In this document: positions 11,040-22,200 of the stretch, one piece after another
How the letters are laid out: each line of letters starts with the position of its first letter
Numbering within the stretch: position 1 is the stretch's first letter
Assembly: GCA_933228675.1 (NCBI GenBank)
Contig: OW121741.1
Location: 34,911,952 to 34,975,951, forward strand
Direction of reading: 5' to 3'
DNA: 64,000 nucleotides
Source of the DNA: Stomorhina lunata
Taxonomy: Eukaryota; Arthropoda; Insecta; Diptera; Rhiniidae
Made by a program: the position numbers and the translations under genes
Notes under the pieces: model-generated
What the model saw: only the letters and a program-made list of their open reading frames with translations
Databases searched by the model: none
What the model was told of the DNA's origin: nothing

Positions 11040-12270
11040 TCAATGAGCTAACAAATGGGCATATTTTGTGAAGAATATTTCCAAGGCATTTGATATAGTT
11101 TGGCATGAAGAACTTCTATCAAAACTTATTGCCTTTGACGTTGGTAATAACTTCTCAAGGTTAATATCAAGCTTCCTCAGAGATCGCTCTATACGAGTTG
11201 TTATAGATGGGTTCACTTCAAACGAGTTCAAGATTTATTCAGGGATACCGCAAGCTCTGTTCTTTCTCCAAGTCTATTTCTTATCTTTATAAATGACCTT
11301 CAACATCAAATTTCCAATCCCATATACTCTTTTGCAGATGATAGTAATATTTGCCATTCATATTCATTCAATCATAGTCCAAGCGTTCTTGAGGTTGGCG
11401 CTATGAGACAAAACATGAATTAATCATTAAACCGATATTTAGAAACAATTTCAGAATGGGGTAATGCGAATGGATGTTGTATGCTAACGCATAAACGCGC
11501 GGCAAACAATGTTTATTCATCTGTTGTTGTTGTTGTTGTAACTGCGATATTATTGGTAATATCGTAGAAGTGACAGTCCTTGGTCGGAATCCTAAGAATT
11601 CCGAGTCGTTCCGGTACGAAGAACCGACTGCAGTGGGAACGTTCTTTATCTGTATTAATGGGTGGTGTGCATATTGAGGAATCAGATGCTCTTGATGTTC
11701 TGGGCAAGTGATGTCCGTACGACAAAATACATCTTTCAAGTGCCGAAAGAAGCATTCAAGTGCCTCAGTTTTCTAAAATGGTGCAAGAGATTCTTAACTT
11801 CATCTGATCTGCTTACTATTTACACCACCTCATGTAGGGGCTGGAGCTTCAAAGTCTATTTTGGAGCTTCTCGACCGTGTGCAAGATATGGCGAAAGTGC
11901 TCATAGGGACTCTATTGATTTACAGGAGTACCATCGTAATTTGAGTTGTGTCACACTGTCCTATTGTTTATACTTTGGAATATGCTCTAACGAAATCAGA
12001 GAACTCGTTTTCGAAGCTTGGACTTTTTTTGCGCAATACACGTCATGCTTTTAGAGCTCATTCCTTTGCGATCGATTGGACGGTAGACCGTACGAACACG
12101 CTACATTAAATTCGCCCTTCAACAATATATGTAGTTCGTATGTGGAATTCACTCCCCGCAGAAGTTTTCACTACCAGTTGCAATATAGGTATAAACACGA
12201 CTCCATGTATCCTCCCTCCCATATTCTATTTTCTTACTTCCAACATAATGTATTGCATAAGTAGGGGTCA
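11040..12270 (+). pseudogene. Jockey-type non-LTR retrotransposon, RT to C-terminus, broken
   Basis: At 11071-11230 the frame shows ISKAFDIVWHEELLSKL, SSFLRDRSIRVVIDG and then a GIPQA block corresponding to the usual GVPQGS. A second frame gives FINDL near 11290 and FADDSNI near 11322-11345, the catalytic FADD/YADD motif. The C-terminal part includes EESDALDVLG near 11675, then EAFKCLSFLKWCKRF (11745-11790) and MWNSLPAEVF at 12140-12170. Many frameshifts are present. A ~120-bp foreign segment (11519-11640) interrupts it. The paralogous fragment at 17724-18422 shares the same C-terminal motifs. Confidence 0.85.
11515..11640. mobile_element. Short interspersed insertion starting with a (TGT)n tract
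   Basis: Coding similarity to the Jockey-type element stops around 11510 and resumes near 11650. Between lie five or more TGT triplets, then blocks such as GTGACAGTCCTTGGTCGG, GAGTCGTTCCGGTACG and GAACCGACTGCAGTGGGAAC. I recall similar GACAGTCCTTGG/GAACCGACTG segments as dispersed fly repeats, but I cannot confirm a family name. Confidence 0.5.
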
Positions 12271-12405
12271 TCCCCTGAGTGCTGGTCCTAAATTAAACAA
12301 AAATCCTATGTTAAATATGAAAATTTGTTAATATTTCATTGTTGGGTCATATTGACCCAAAGGGTAATATAAAGGGCACAAATCCAAGGAAAGTAGAAGG
12401 GTTAA

Positions 12406-13433
12406 ATTCTCAAATTTATATCTTTTGGTATATAAGACTATCTCCTTCTTATCGAATAAGATAGTTTCTTTAGAGCTGACTACATGACCTAACGAATTGT
12501 GGTACGAAAGTGCATTAATATATCCTTCATTCGATATAGATCGAAATAAAAGATATTTCAGAAACATTTGCGTAGCATACTTTTAGGATAATCTAAATAA
12601 TATATCTAATCTAATGGTATATAAACTCCTGCGAAATAGCTCGACCGATTTTCATTAAATTTTGTGTGCATAAGCGGTAGGGGTATCGGTCAGCATCTAT
12701 TTTTTATAACGCCAAATGTTGACCCACCACAAGGGATAATTTATCACTAGATATCAACTCGATTAAACATTTTGCAAAATAAATTATTTTGAAAATCCCT
12801 TAGGTATGTTACACAATATTTGCTTAAAAGTCTAAGGTTTTTCGTTTAATTGGCTAAGAAATTAGAGTGTTCATTACTATAATATTGTCTGTAAAATGTT
12901 GTTAACTAAAGTATTTTGCATATAGCTTGGAGTATAAGGTTTTTCTATTCCTTTTTATAGTCGTACTTGCCGCGATAGGTGTTCGATCTCACAATTATGA
13001 GGTATGCAGATATTTGAAACGTACTGATTGCAGAAAGGAAAGAAATAAATCATTCTTCACTATGACAATGAATGCTCAGATAGTGGCTTTTAAAGCACCG
13101 AGTCATCTTCTTCACTATGACAATGATTGTTCAGAATGTGGCCTTAAAAGCTCTGAGTCATCTGTCGTAAGGTATTGATTTAAAATCTATTACCGATCAT
13201 TCTTTTTAATGACAATGAGTGCTTAGACAGAGTAAAAGCGGTATAGTCTATTTTTTATGGATTTTTCAAAACGACCATATGGCAAATCAATGTATGGAAG
13301 TGCAACAAATTTATTTTATAGATTTTTTGATTAGAATTTTCATGGAGTAGATTTTGAAACTTTATCTGTCTAATCTCTGTGCAATCAAGTACTTTATTTT
13401 CTCAAAATTAAGAACTTTATTTTCTCAAAAGTA
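12406..13433. other. Non-coding DNA with dispersed-repeat pieces
   Basis: Segments 12559-12605 and 12775-12830 closely match 16447-16490 and 16615-16670 (shared words AGCATACTTTTAGGATAATC and ACAATATTTGCTTAAAAGT), so both loci carry the same unnamed repeat. Between the two halves here is an extra piece (CTCCTGCGAAATAGCTCGAC...). At 13050-13230 two to three degenerate ~52-bp copies of TTCACTATGACAATGA followed by CTTAAAAGCTCTGAGTCATC occur. A frame beginning at a TTG (12927-13178) has a hydrophobic start resembling a signal peptide but lacks an ATG and runs into the degenerate repeats, so I do not call it a gene. Confidence 0.5.
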
Positions 13434-14759
13434 AAGAGTGCTCTAAATAAAATTTGTAGTTGGATTTTCTTAAATAAAAAACCTTTTAATATAATGATTT
13501 TCTTAAATAACAAACCTTTTAATATAAAAACTCTACAAAATACGCAAATATAATGACATATTATACAAAATCATTTAGCATTAAAATGTTTACTTAGTAC
13601 TCGGGTTTTGCAAAATTATCGACTTTTTCCGGAAACCCTCCCATTAAAGATTTTACAGTTGCTTCTGATACCTTTTTTGGTGCATGTGTTCCACCTGCGC
13701 TTAAAATCGGACATGTTCTTGGAAATCTTTCCTGTGTTGTTCAATTCCTTTTTTACCAGAGCCCAATACCTTTCCACAGGCCGAAGTTCTGGACAGTTAG
13801 GTGGATTTGCCTCTCGTGGTACAAAAATGACATTATTCTTTGAGTACCACTCAAGTGCCTTTTTTCCATAATGGCATGATGCCAAATCGGGCCAAAAAAA
13901 TGTAGTCACTCTGTGCTCTCTTAAAAAGGGTAACAACCGTTTTTGTAGGCACTCCTTTATATAAATTTCTGTGTTTATTGTGCCAGATGCCACAAATACT
14001 TTACTTCTTTTGCCACAACTGCAAATAGCTTGCCACACGAGAAACTTCTTAGGGAATTTTGTTTGTTTTTTTGTGCGAAACTCTTGCCGAACATTGCCCC
14101 GTTTATCAGCAACATCAAAATCTTGATCAGGAAGTTAAGAGAAGTCTGCCAGTACGTATGTTTCATCATCCATCACACAACAGGTGTATTTTTTTATAAA
14201 ATCAGACTTCAATTTTTTCGCTCGTTTTTTTGCTTCTAAGTTCTTTATAGCATTGCGATCTGGAACCTTTTGGACTTTGTATGTCTTCAGTCCAGCATAA
14301 GCTTTGACTCTATGTGCAAAATTCGTAGAACATTTCACCGTACGAGCTGTTTTCTTGAAGAAGTGTTAGGCACTCTTCGAAAGAGTCGCTCGACTTCTTT
14401 TGCCTTACCAATATCTGTAGGACCTTTTTTCCTCCCTGATCCAGGTTTTCTTTCAATGCTCAGGTTTTCCTTATACCGTCTGATGGCATTAGAAACCGTT
14501 CGAGGGCCAACTTTCAAATTTTTAGCTATTTTTTAAAAAGTACATGATGGATTTTTTTGAAAAGTTTTAATTATATTTTCACGAACTTTTTTTTCGCAGT
14601 CCATTTTGATTGAAATAACTATTGAAAATGAATAATTTCTAAAATAATAGTATCTGACATATCTATAGAAACTAACTTGATCAAAAAATAAATTATTTCT
14701 TGCACTATGGATAAATTTTGTCTAAAATAGTAAATGCATATTTTTTTTAGAACACTCTT
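13434..14759 (-). mobile_element. DD37E Tc1/mariner element, copy 2 (near full length)
   Basis: TA flanks are at 13432-13433 and 14760-14761. The ends are AAGAGTGCTCTAAATAAAA on the left and, read from the other strand, AAGAGTGTTCTAAAAAAAAT on the right. Length is 1326 bp. Gene orientation is minus. It retains the ~280-bp internal stretch missing from copy 1, including the first catalytic block, so it is the better guide to the ancestral element. Confidence 0.95.
13594..14604 (-). pseudogene. DD37E transposase pseudogene, frameshifted
   Basis: The start ATG is at 14602-14604 on the minus strand, with the same MDCEKKVRE beginning as copy 1. Open pieces: 14335-14517 (helix-turn-helix, DPRTV becomes GPRTV), 14135-14338 (includes MDDETYVLADFS with the first catalytic Asp), and 13616-14038 (LVWQAICSCG, PDLASCHYGKK, NCPELRPVERYW). 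Frameshifts lie near 14335, 14140 and 14040, with one near 13670 that scrambles the C-terminus before the stop at 13594-13596. All three catalytic acidic residues are still encoded, with 37 residues between the second Asp and the Glu. Confidence 0.9.
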
Positions 14760-14761
14760 TA

Positions 14762-16439
14762 TTTTATTTTCTAAAAAAGTTAAATATTAAGTTAATCTTA
14801 AATTATTTAAATTCCTATTTCCTTAGCAAAAAAAAAAACAAGTATTTTTCAAATCTTTAAACCCCGAGTATCTAGCCAGCCAGTCAACCAGCCAAATAAC
14901 TGTCATTGTAAATGCAACTCATGTCCCCAAATCCCCAAGTCTCTGATAAATGTTGACGCCGCTAGACAACACTTACACAAAAAATAAGAGGGCCAGTTAT
15001 GAAATTTATGTTGCATTTACTCGTAACTAAAAATGGACAAAATGAATGTGACACTTGAGAGGTGAGCTGAAGCGACCAGGGCTGGCTGATGGTGTTAACT
15101 AGAATGTAATGCATATAGAATTTTCTAATTTCAAATTCCCAGTAGTTGACTAACTGAAGGGCTATGATGCAAATCCTTGACGGCAAAAGAAAGTGTGAGA
15201 AAAAAATCATAACTTTGCATATGTTGCTGATTTGAAATTCAACAAAGAAAAATAAACAAAATACAAAAAAAAAGTAAACAGGTAAGAGGAGAAGACAGGA
15301 CATAGAAGCATCAAGTATTTCATCCGCCTTTTTCATGTAACCGTGATTTTTTTTTTCGCAAAGTCCCCGGAATCAGAGCAATGAAAATTGAATGTATCGA
15401 AGTAAAAAAAAAAAGATAAATGCAAAATGACATTCTTCATGTTTATATTCTAGAGAAGAAATCAGAGGCAAAAAAAAAAAAGAAAATAAATCCTGCAACA
15501 GAAATTCTTAGCGACAGCTGTTGGATTACATGATACACAAGGGAAGAGGGCAATTCGTTGTTATTTGCCAACCCTCCTTGACCATCATCAGTCGCAGCAT
15601 CAAAAGAAGAATTTTTATAAACCAACACTTGCAGGTGATGAGATTTGCATATATCCAAGGATTTCCCCTGCTAACAGCTTCATTTAGTCGCATGCATATA
15701 TGAAGTTTTAATAAAAATGGACAGATGTTGCCGAAAGGGGGAGAGAGTTTAGGTTGGGCTACCCCCTTAAACATTTTTTTTTGAAATTTCTTTTTCTTAC
15801 CTCAGCTGTAAATGAGTTTGCATTCAAAAGTTGGCTGGCATAGTATTGGTTAAATAACTTTCATAATCATATACAAACTCTCCTTCAAAATCTCAAGAAT
15901 GTTTTCATATAAACCAAAGTCTGTCTGTCTGTCTGGCTGGATGCCTGACAGACAGACTGGTCCTGGTCTCCCAACTGGGTGACTGTCTGCCTTGACTCGA
16001 CAAAACTTAAATAAGCCAGAGCTTTTAGTATAACTTTCCACAAAACAACAAAATAGAGCAAAAGTTAGTCAAGTTCTTAGTTAGTATGAAAAACCTCTTG
16101 GGATTTTTCATATGAATTTTTTTGTGAAAATTGTTTGAAAAATTAAAACATTAAATTTTAAAAATCTTTAAGTTCAAAAAGTTGGAAAAAAAATTTTTTT
16201 TTAATTATTTAAACTAAAAAACTAATGGTAATGGATGATATTTTATGAAACTAAAACCTAATTTACAGGCTGTTCTTTTAGTTTAAATTCAGTTTTCTTT
16301 AAGTGATTTTTGATTCTTGATATATTTACAATTAAAGTCCCTTTTTACTTACTTTTTTACTTATACACAGCCTTAATTATATTTTAATTGAAAACTTGGA
16401 ACAAAATGCCGCATTTGATATCGAACGAAATGTAAGATA
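14762..16439. other. Non-coding DNA, possibly intronic or intergenic
   Basis: No transposon is evident. The stretch has homopolymer A/T runs (for example 14828-14838, 15470-15483) and a moderately balanced base composition at 14870-15100. The open frames here (14962-15336, 15443-15774, 15850-16041) are short, overlap one another on both strands and show no family resemblance. Confidence 0.5.
15919..15957. other. Hairpin built from GTCT repeats
   Basis: GTCTGTCTGTC at 15919-15929 can pair with GACAGACAGAC at 15947-15957. It is probably a simple-sequence accident, but it would form a strong stem in RNA or single-stranded DNA. Confidence 0.6.
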
Positions 16440-16675
16440 GTTAAGAAACATTTGTGTAGCATACTTTTAGGATAATCTAAATAATATATAACATATATGG
16501 TTCACTGGATTGTAACTTATTTGTCAAAACTTCCCTAACAGTCAAATAATTTTATTTAAAATAAAAATTTCGACAAACAAAAGTATATGTTTTGATTGTA
16601 TTAAACTGTTTTCAAAATAAATTATTTTGAAAATCCCTAAGGTATGCTATACAATATTTGCTTAAAAGTATGAGT
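16440..16675. repeat. Unnamed dispersed repeat, second copy
   Basis: Its two ends match 12559-12605 and 12775-12830. The middle differs: here it contains TTCACTGGATTGTAACTTA, while at 12.6 kb it contains a different ~150-bp piece. No terminal signature is clear. Confidence 0.55.
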
Positions 16676-16798
16676 TTCCGATCGGCCTTGATTTGGCCTT
16701 ATAATTTTGGTAAATTTTTAGACATACCTGAAAGTAGAAGAAAAGAATAAAAACTTTCATTAGTTTTGCTTAGTTAAGGTTATACCTAAATTAGACTA

Positions 16799-17723
16799 CA
16801 CCATTTTCAATTGAAATTGAGAAATATTCAATTGAAATTGAGAATATTCAATTGAAATTGAGAAATTTTCAATTGAAATTGAGAATTTTCAATTGAAAAT
16901 GAGAAATTTTCAATTGAAATTGAGAATTTTCATTTGAAATTGAGAAATTTTCAATTGAAATTGAGAATTTTCAATTAAAAATGAGAAATTTTCAATTGAA
17001 ATTGAGAAAACCTTAATTGGAAATGAGAAACATTCAATTGAAATTGAGAAATTTTCAAATGAAATTGAGAATTTTTAAATTGAAATTGAGAAAAGCCCAA
17101 TTGAAATTGAGAAATTTTCAATTGAAATTGAGAATTTTTAAATTGAAATTGAGAATTTTTCAATTGAAAATGAGGTTAAATTTTTTAATTGAAATTGAGA
17201 AGTTTTCAATTGAAAATGGGAAATGAGAAAAGCCCAATTGAAATTGAGAAATTTTCAATTGAAATTGAGAAATTTTCAATTGAAATTGAGAATTTTTCAA
17301 TTGAAATTGAGAAAACCCCAAATGAAATTTCAATTTAGGTTTTCTCATTTTCAATTTTAAAATTCTCAATTTCAATTGAAAATTTCTCATTTTCAATTGA
17401 AAATTTCTCATTTTCAATTGGAAATTTCTCATTTCAAATTGAAAATTTCTCAATTTCAGTTGAAAATTTCTCAATTTCAAGTAAAAAAATCAACCTCATT
17501 TTCAATTGGGCTTTTCTCAATTTCAATTGAAAAATTCTCAATTTAAATTTAAAATTTCTCAATTTCAATTGAAAATTTCTCAATTTCAATTGGGCTTTTC
17601 TCATTTCCCATTTTCAATTGAAAACTTCTCAATTTCAATTAAAAAATTAAACCTCATTTTCAATTGAAAAATTCTCAATTTCAATTTAAAAATTCTCAAT
17701 TTCAATTGAAAATTTCTCAATTT
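16799..17723. mobile_element. Foldback-type element 1 (CAATTG minisatellite), right end truncated
   Basis: It begins after TA (16797-16798) with CACCATTTTCAATTG, the same terminus as element 2. The body consists of 20-21-bp units (GAAATTGAGAAATTTTCAATT) in one orientation to about 17320. It then switches to the complementary orientation (TTTCTCAATTTCAATTGAAA) to 17723, making a large imperfect inverted repeat. It stops abruptly at the Jockey fragment and lacks the terminal GAAAATGGTG. Repeat-encoded open frames on both strands are not genes. Confidence 0.8.
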
Positions 17724-18422
17724 GGAGTCTCACAACTTACTAAGCGACCGCCAGAATGGATTTCGTAGAGGACGCTCTACGGGAGACTTACTATCATTCC
17801 TATCGGAAAATGCCAAGGCGTTCGATAGAGTATGGCATGGTACACTTTTATCAAAACGGTTTGATTTTAGCTTAGACATAAACGCACGGCGGATTATATG
17901 ACTTTATCTGTATTAACGGGTGGTGAAAATATCGAGGAATGAGATACTCTGGATGTTCTGAGAGTGAGAATTCAATATGATGTTCGTTGGACTAAGCACC
18001 TTTTTTTAAGTGTAGAAAAAGCATTCAAGTGCCTGGGTGTTTTAAAACGGTGCAAGAGATACATCACTCCAATTAATCTTCTGAATATCTACACCCCCTA
18101 TAACCGACTGATAATGGAATACAACTCTCATATAAGGGCCGGTGCTTCAAAGTCTATTTTGGAAAATTCGAAAGTTCTCATTGGTGACAGTAGGTTTCCC
18201 AGCTCTATTCATTCACTTTAGCACCATCGCAATGTGGGCTGTGCGTCCCCGAAACATGAATATTTTCGCGCAACGCATGTCAATCCTTTAGATAGATCAC
18301 ATCATTATGTTGCCCATAAGCCATTGGACCGAACCTCACACTATAGACAAAATTCATTCTTTAGCTGCACAGTGCTCATGTGGAATTCACTTCCCGCAAA
18401 AGTTTTCTTAAATTCGATCGTT
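17724..18422 (+). pseudogene. Jockey-type non-LTR retrotransposon fragment 2
   Basis: The 5' part reads LLSDRQNGFRRGRSTGDLLSF, which is RT domain. It then jumps to AKAFDRVWHGTLLSK, the AFD motif, over an internal loss. From 17900 onward it matches the C-terminal part of the copy at 11.7-12.2 kb: VRWTKHLF near 17985, EAFKCLGVLKRCKRY-like near 18022-18065, YNSHIRAGASKSIL near 18120 and MWNSLPAKVF near 18380. Stops and frameshifts are frequent. Confidence 0.85.
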
Positions 18423-18517
18423 TTTCAATTCCTTTTTTACAAGAGCCCAATTTTCTCGGTCCATTTTGCTCGAAATAATTGAAAGTTAATAAGTTTTAGA
18501 ATAAGTATGTCAGATAC
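18423..18517 (-). mobile_element. Remnant of a DD37E mariner, left piece
   Basis: 18423-18450 matches the copy-2 segment near 13738-13766 (TTCAATTCCTTTTTTAC followed by AGAGCCCAA). 18451-18517 then matches the region around 14593-14660 (TCCATTTTG, GAAATAA, GTCAGATAC). The segment between was lost. The remnant probably continues at 19641-19697 beyond foldback element 2, where TATCTATA and AATAGTAAATGC resemble the terminal part of copy 2. Confidence 0.6.
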
Positions 18518-18519
18518 TA

Positions 18520-19638
18520 CACCATTTTCAATTGAAATTGAGAAATATTCAATTGAAATTGAGAATATTCAATTGAAATTGAGAAATTTTCAATTGAAAT
18601 TGAGAATTTTCAATTGAGAATGAGAAATTTTCAATTGAAATTGAGAATTTTCATTTGAAATTGAGAAATTTTCAATTGAAATTGAGAATTTTCAATTAAA
18701 AATGAGAAATTTTCAATTAAAATTGAGAAAACCCCAATTGGAAATGAGAAACGTTCAGTTCAAATTGAGAAATTTTCAATTGAAATTGGGAATTTTTGAA
18801 TTGAAATTGAGAAAAGCCCAATTGAAAATGAGAAATTTTCAATTGAAATTGAGAATTTTTAAATTTAAATTGAGAATTTTTAAATTGAAATTGAGAAAAG
18901 CACAATTGAAAATGAGGTTGAATTTTTTAATTGAAATTGAGAAGTTTTCAATTGAAAATGAGAATTTTTCAATTGAAAATGAGAAATTTTCAATTGAAAT
19001 TGAGAAATTTTCAATTGAAATTGAGAAATTTTAAATTTAAATTGAGAATTTTTCAATTGAAATTGAGAACACCCCAAGTGGAATTTCAACCTAATTTTCA
19101 ATTTAGGTTTTCTCAATTTCAATTCTAAAATTCTCAATTTCAATTGAAAATTTCTCATTTGAAATTGAAAATTTCTCATTTTCAATTGAAAATTTCTCAT
19201 TTTCATTTGAAAATTTCTCAATTCCAATTGAAAATTTCTCAATTCCAATTAAAAAAACCAACCTCATTTTCAATTGGGCTTTTCTCAATTTTAATTGAAA
19301 AATTCTCAATTTAAATTTACAAAGTCTCAATTTCAATTGAAAATTTCTCATTTCCAATTGGGATTTTCTCAATTTCAATTTACAAATTCTCATTTTCAAT
19401 TGAAAAATTCTCAATTTCAATTGAAATTTTCTCAATTTAAATTGAAAATTTCTCATTTTCAACTGAAAATTCTCAATTTCAATTGAAAAGTCTCAATTTC
19501 AATTGAAAGTTTCTCAATTTCAATTGAAAATTCTCAATTCCAATTGAATATTTCTCAATTTCAATTGAAAATTCTCAATTTCAATTGAAAATTTCTCAAT
19601 TCAATTTAAAAATTTCTCAATTACAATTGAAAATGGTG
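18520..19638. mobile_element. Foldback-type element 2 (complete)
   Basis: TA flanks are at 18518-18519 and 19639-19640. The ends are perfectly inverted over CACCATTTTCAATTG / CAATTGAAAATGGTG apart from one mismatch just inside. The whole 1119 bp is a tandem of 20-21-bp CAATTG-centred units in one orientation to ~19080 and the opposite orientation from ~19100. The left arm is nearly the same sequence as the left arm of element 1. It was apparently inserted into a decayed DD37E mariner. Confidence 0.85.
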
Positions 19639-19799
19639 TACAAAAGATATCTATAAAAGACATAATAGTAAATGCGCAATTCATTCGAAACACTTTTTAG
19701 GAACTTTAGGGGATGCTGGAATACGCGTATTCTACGGGAGAAATTTTTTAATGAAAAACATGTTAATTTTGTTTTGATCTGTATATAACCCTAAATCCA

Positions 19800-20130
19800 T
19801 TTAAGATATTAATAAATTGTTTTAAAGCGTTTAGTGACTTCCAACCAAATCGAACAATCCATCCCGAACATTTGATAAAATCAATGGGTCAGCCTTTTTA
19901 AAAAATTGAAAAATACAAATTTAAAAAAAATTATAGTTTTTGTTTTAAAATCCAAATAACTCCGAAACCGTTAAAGGAATAAAAAATTGTTTTAAAGTCT
20001 CTCAAAGATAGTTTTAGATTGCAACCCTAGTCTTTAGCATTCAACAAAGTCGAATAACCAATTCCAAAGATATGATAAAATCAATAAATCAGACTTTTTC
20101 AAAAATAAAAAATAAAAATTTAATGAAAAA
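19800..20130 (+). repeat. ~195-bp tandem repeat, left block
   Basis: Anchor GATAAAATCAATGGGTCAGC starts at 19874 and a variant starts at 20074. The same anchor recurs at 24086, 24284 and 24474 on the far side of the 20131-24050 insertion. Units contain AACATTGTTTTAAAGCGT, ACTTCCAACCAAATCGAACA and a low-complexity A/T spacer. Confidence 0.75.
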
Positions 20131-21529
20131 ACAAGTAAGAGTGGTATATTCGGCTTTGCCGAATCTTGGATACCCTTCACCAATGGTGTTGCAAAAGTAC
20201 TTAATGTAATTCCTAGCAAAATTTGATTATACTAGTATTATATGCAAAGAGTCTTTAAAATTAAGAGTCGGAAAAAGAAAAGCTTTTCGGTGGCGTCATC
20301 ATCTAAAATAGTTATGCACCCAAAGGTTAGGTTGGGCAGGTGGCTGATGTCTAGGGAAGCTTCACTTGGGTTCTAAAGTGGTCCCTTTGTGAAAGATAAT
20401 GATTACTAGACTACAAGTAGAGAATGCATATTTAAGCCAGCCAGTAGCTTCGAATTAAAATAGACACATATTTTACGAACACTTAATAAAGTTCGATAGA
20501 CCAGATAAACCATGCAGAAAAGATGCTTCAAAATGTAGATGCCCTTACATTTGCAATAGCACATCGATTTGATGAAGTTTAAGTATTCTGGCATGCAACC
20601 CAAAAACACAGTGCCCTGTGAGGGTTGTGCACTTTAATTCGTACGAATTATCCCACCAGTAAAAGTTCTTGATTAGTTATGTAAAACTCTGAAGTTAGCG
20701 GACTGATTTAGGTCAAAGCTTTAACAATGATAAGTCTTAAAATTATAGGGTATACACTCTTAGTTTTAGATACATACGTGAAATATATAGCTTGTGAATG
20801 GATGGATATCAGCTTTGTCGGAAAAGTTATTAAAGATTTACTTATTAACCTGAAATTAGTTAATTAATTAAAATGAACACTTCATCAATAACACTCTGAT
20901 ACAGTGAAAATACACTCGGAACGAAACCAAGCTCAACCAGTAGAACTCGGTTAGAAGATCATTTTACCATTTTTTAATTTTTCGATATACCCTCAAAATC
21001 GAAAGTTATCGATAAAAAACGATTTTTTTGGTCGTAGCGGAGAAAAGAAGGCTTAACTGAGTCATTTTTACATAGATTTTAAATTTTAAAATGTGTTTCG
21101 ACAGTAAACAAAATAGGCTTTCACGTCGTAAAGACCTTTTTTAACATAACCAATTTATCATAAAAATATTTTCCGCTGAAGTTAAAATTTTATTTTTTTT
21201 CGATTTTTTCAACTTCGGAAGCTATGTTTTCGTAAAATTTATTAGAAGACCTAATATATTTTGACTTAAGAGCAAATCATTGTTACCATTTTGTAAAACA
21301 AGAGTACTTTAATTAAAATCGGAAACATATTAACAGAGATATAACAATTTTAGTAAAAAAGGTGAATTCAGTATTATTTGTATATTAGAAAATTTTCTAT
21401 ACAATACTACGTTAGAGTGTTTTATCAACTTTTTTCGAAAGTAGAGAAATGGCGGTCGGATTATTAGGCATTCGGTGAGAAACTTCAAATAACAAAATTT
21501 AAGCCAAATCGGACTATGTTATCACGTGG

Positions 21530-22200
21530 CGCCCAGGCCATGAAGTTGAATATTGATAGCCTGGAGGCTATGGCGCAAACCCGTCGCCACACATCAATGT
21601 GGATAACGAGGGTATTGGTTGTGTAGGTACCTTTAATTATCTTGGTAGTTTGGTATCTACAAAAGGTGGCGCCGACGAGGATATTGAATCGCGTATTAAT
21701 AAGGCAAAATCTGCATTCGGCATTCTCCGAACTATATGGAAATCTCGGCAAATATCAACAACAACTAAGTTACGAATATATAACTCGAATGTCAAGTCCA
21801 TCTTGTATTACGGCTGCGAAACTTAGAAACGCACAAATGCCATCGATAAGCGCCTGCAAACCTTTGCAAACAAATGCTTGCGGCAAATCCTTAATATATG
21901 GTGGCCAAATCGAATAAGAAATGAAGATCTACTAAACGCTACAAACCAAATCCCTTCTTCTATAGAGGTATGTCAACGGAAATGGCGATGGATAGGCCAC
22001 ACACTTCGAAGGAATCCACAAGGAAGCGGCCGTCGTGTTGGTGCACCTGCTAGAACGTGGAGAAGGTCAATTGATGCGGAGTTACAAGCAGCAAACTATT
22101 CATGGAATGATGTATGCCTAACATCTCGCAATAGAGTTCGATATAAAAGGATGGTTGAGGCCCTATGCTCCACTGGGAGTCAAGGATAATAGAAGAAGAA
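21530..22200 (+). pseudogene. RTE-type non-LTR retrotransposon 3' end, least damaged copy
   Basis: The open part at 21599-21826 reads VGTFNYLGSLVSTKGGADED, then SRINKAKSAFGILRTIWKSR and QISTTTKLRIYNSNVKSIL to YYGCET, followed by a TAG where a Trp would be expected. After a short shift, 21878-22189 gives a clean C-terminal region (WRWIGHTLRRNPQGSGRRVG, TWRRSIDAELQAANYSWNDV, VRYKRMVEALCS). It ends at ATAATAGAAGAAGAAGAAGA, a short-motif 3' tail typical of this group. It provides the uninterrupted site matched by the mariner insertion at 5952-6999. Confidence 0.9.

Larger units (their letters stand above)
10343..12405. mobile_element. piggyBac-like (TTAA) non-autonomous element
   Basis: TTAA occurs at both ends (10343-10346 and 12402-12405). 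The left end is CCCTTATACACTCCTTGG. The right end on the opposite strand is CCCTTCTACTTTCCTTGG, matching at 15 of 18 positions. CCCTT next to TTAA is the pattern of piggyBac-superfamily termini. Three copies of a near-palindrome (TTGGGTCAATTTGACCCAA and variants) lie near the ends: 10361-10379, 10551-10569 and 12342-12360. No piggyBac transposase is visible. The middle is occupied by a Jockey-type reverse transcriptase fragment (about 11040-12270), probably a later insertion. Confidence 0.72.

Noticed and set aside
12927..13178. Frame with a signal-peptide-like start
   Set aside because: The apparent first codon is TTG, no ATG is in place, and the later half is a degenerate ~52-bp tandem repeat. 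A spliced exon cannot be excluded, but nothing supports one.
16975..19486. Many overlapping frames rich in Phe, Gln, Leu and Lys on both strands
   Set aside because: They are translations of the 20-21-bp foldback units in several frames; the product repeats exactly with the DNA unit and has no independent support.
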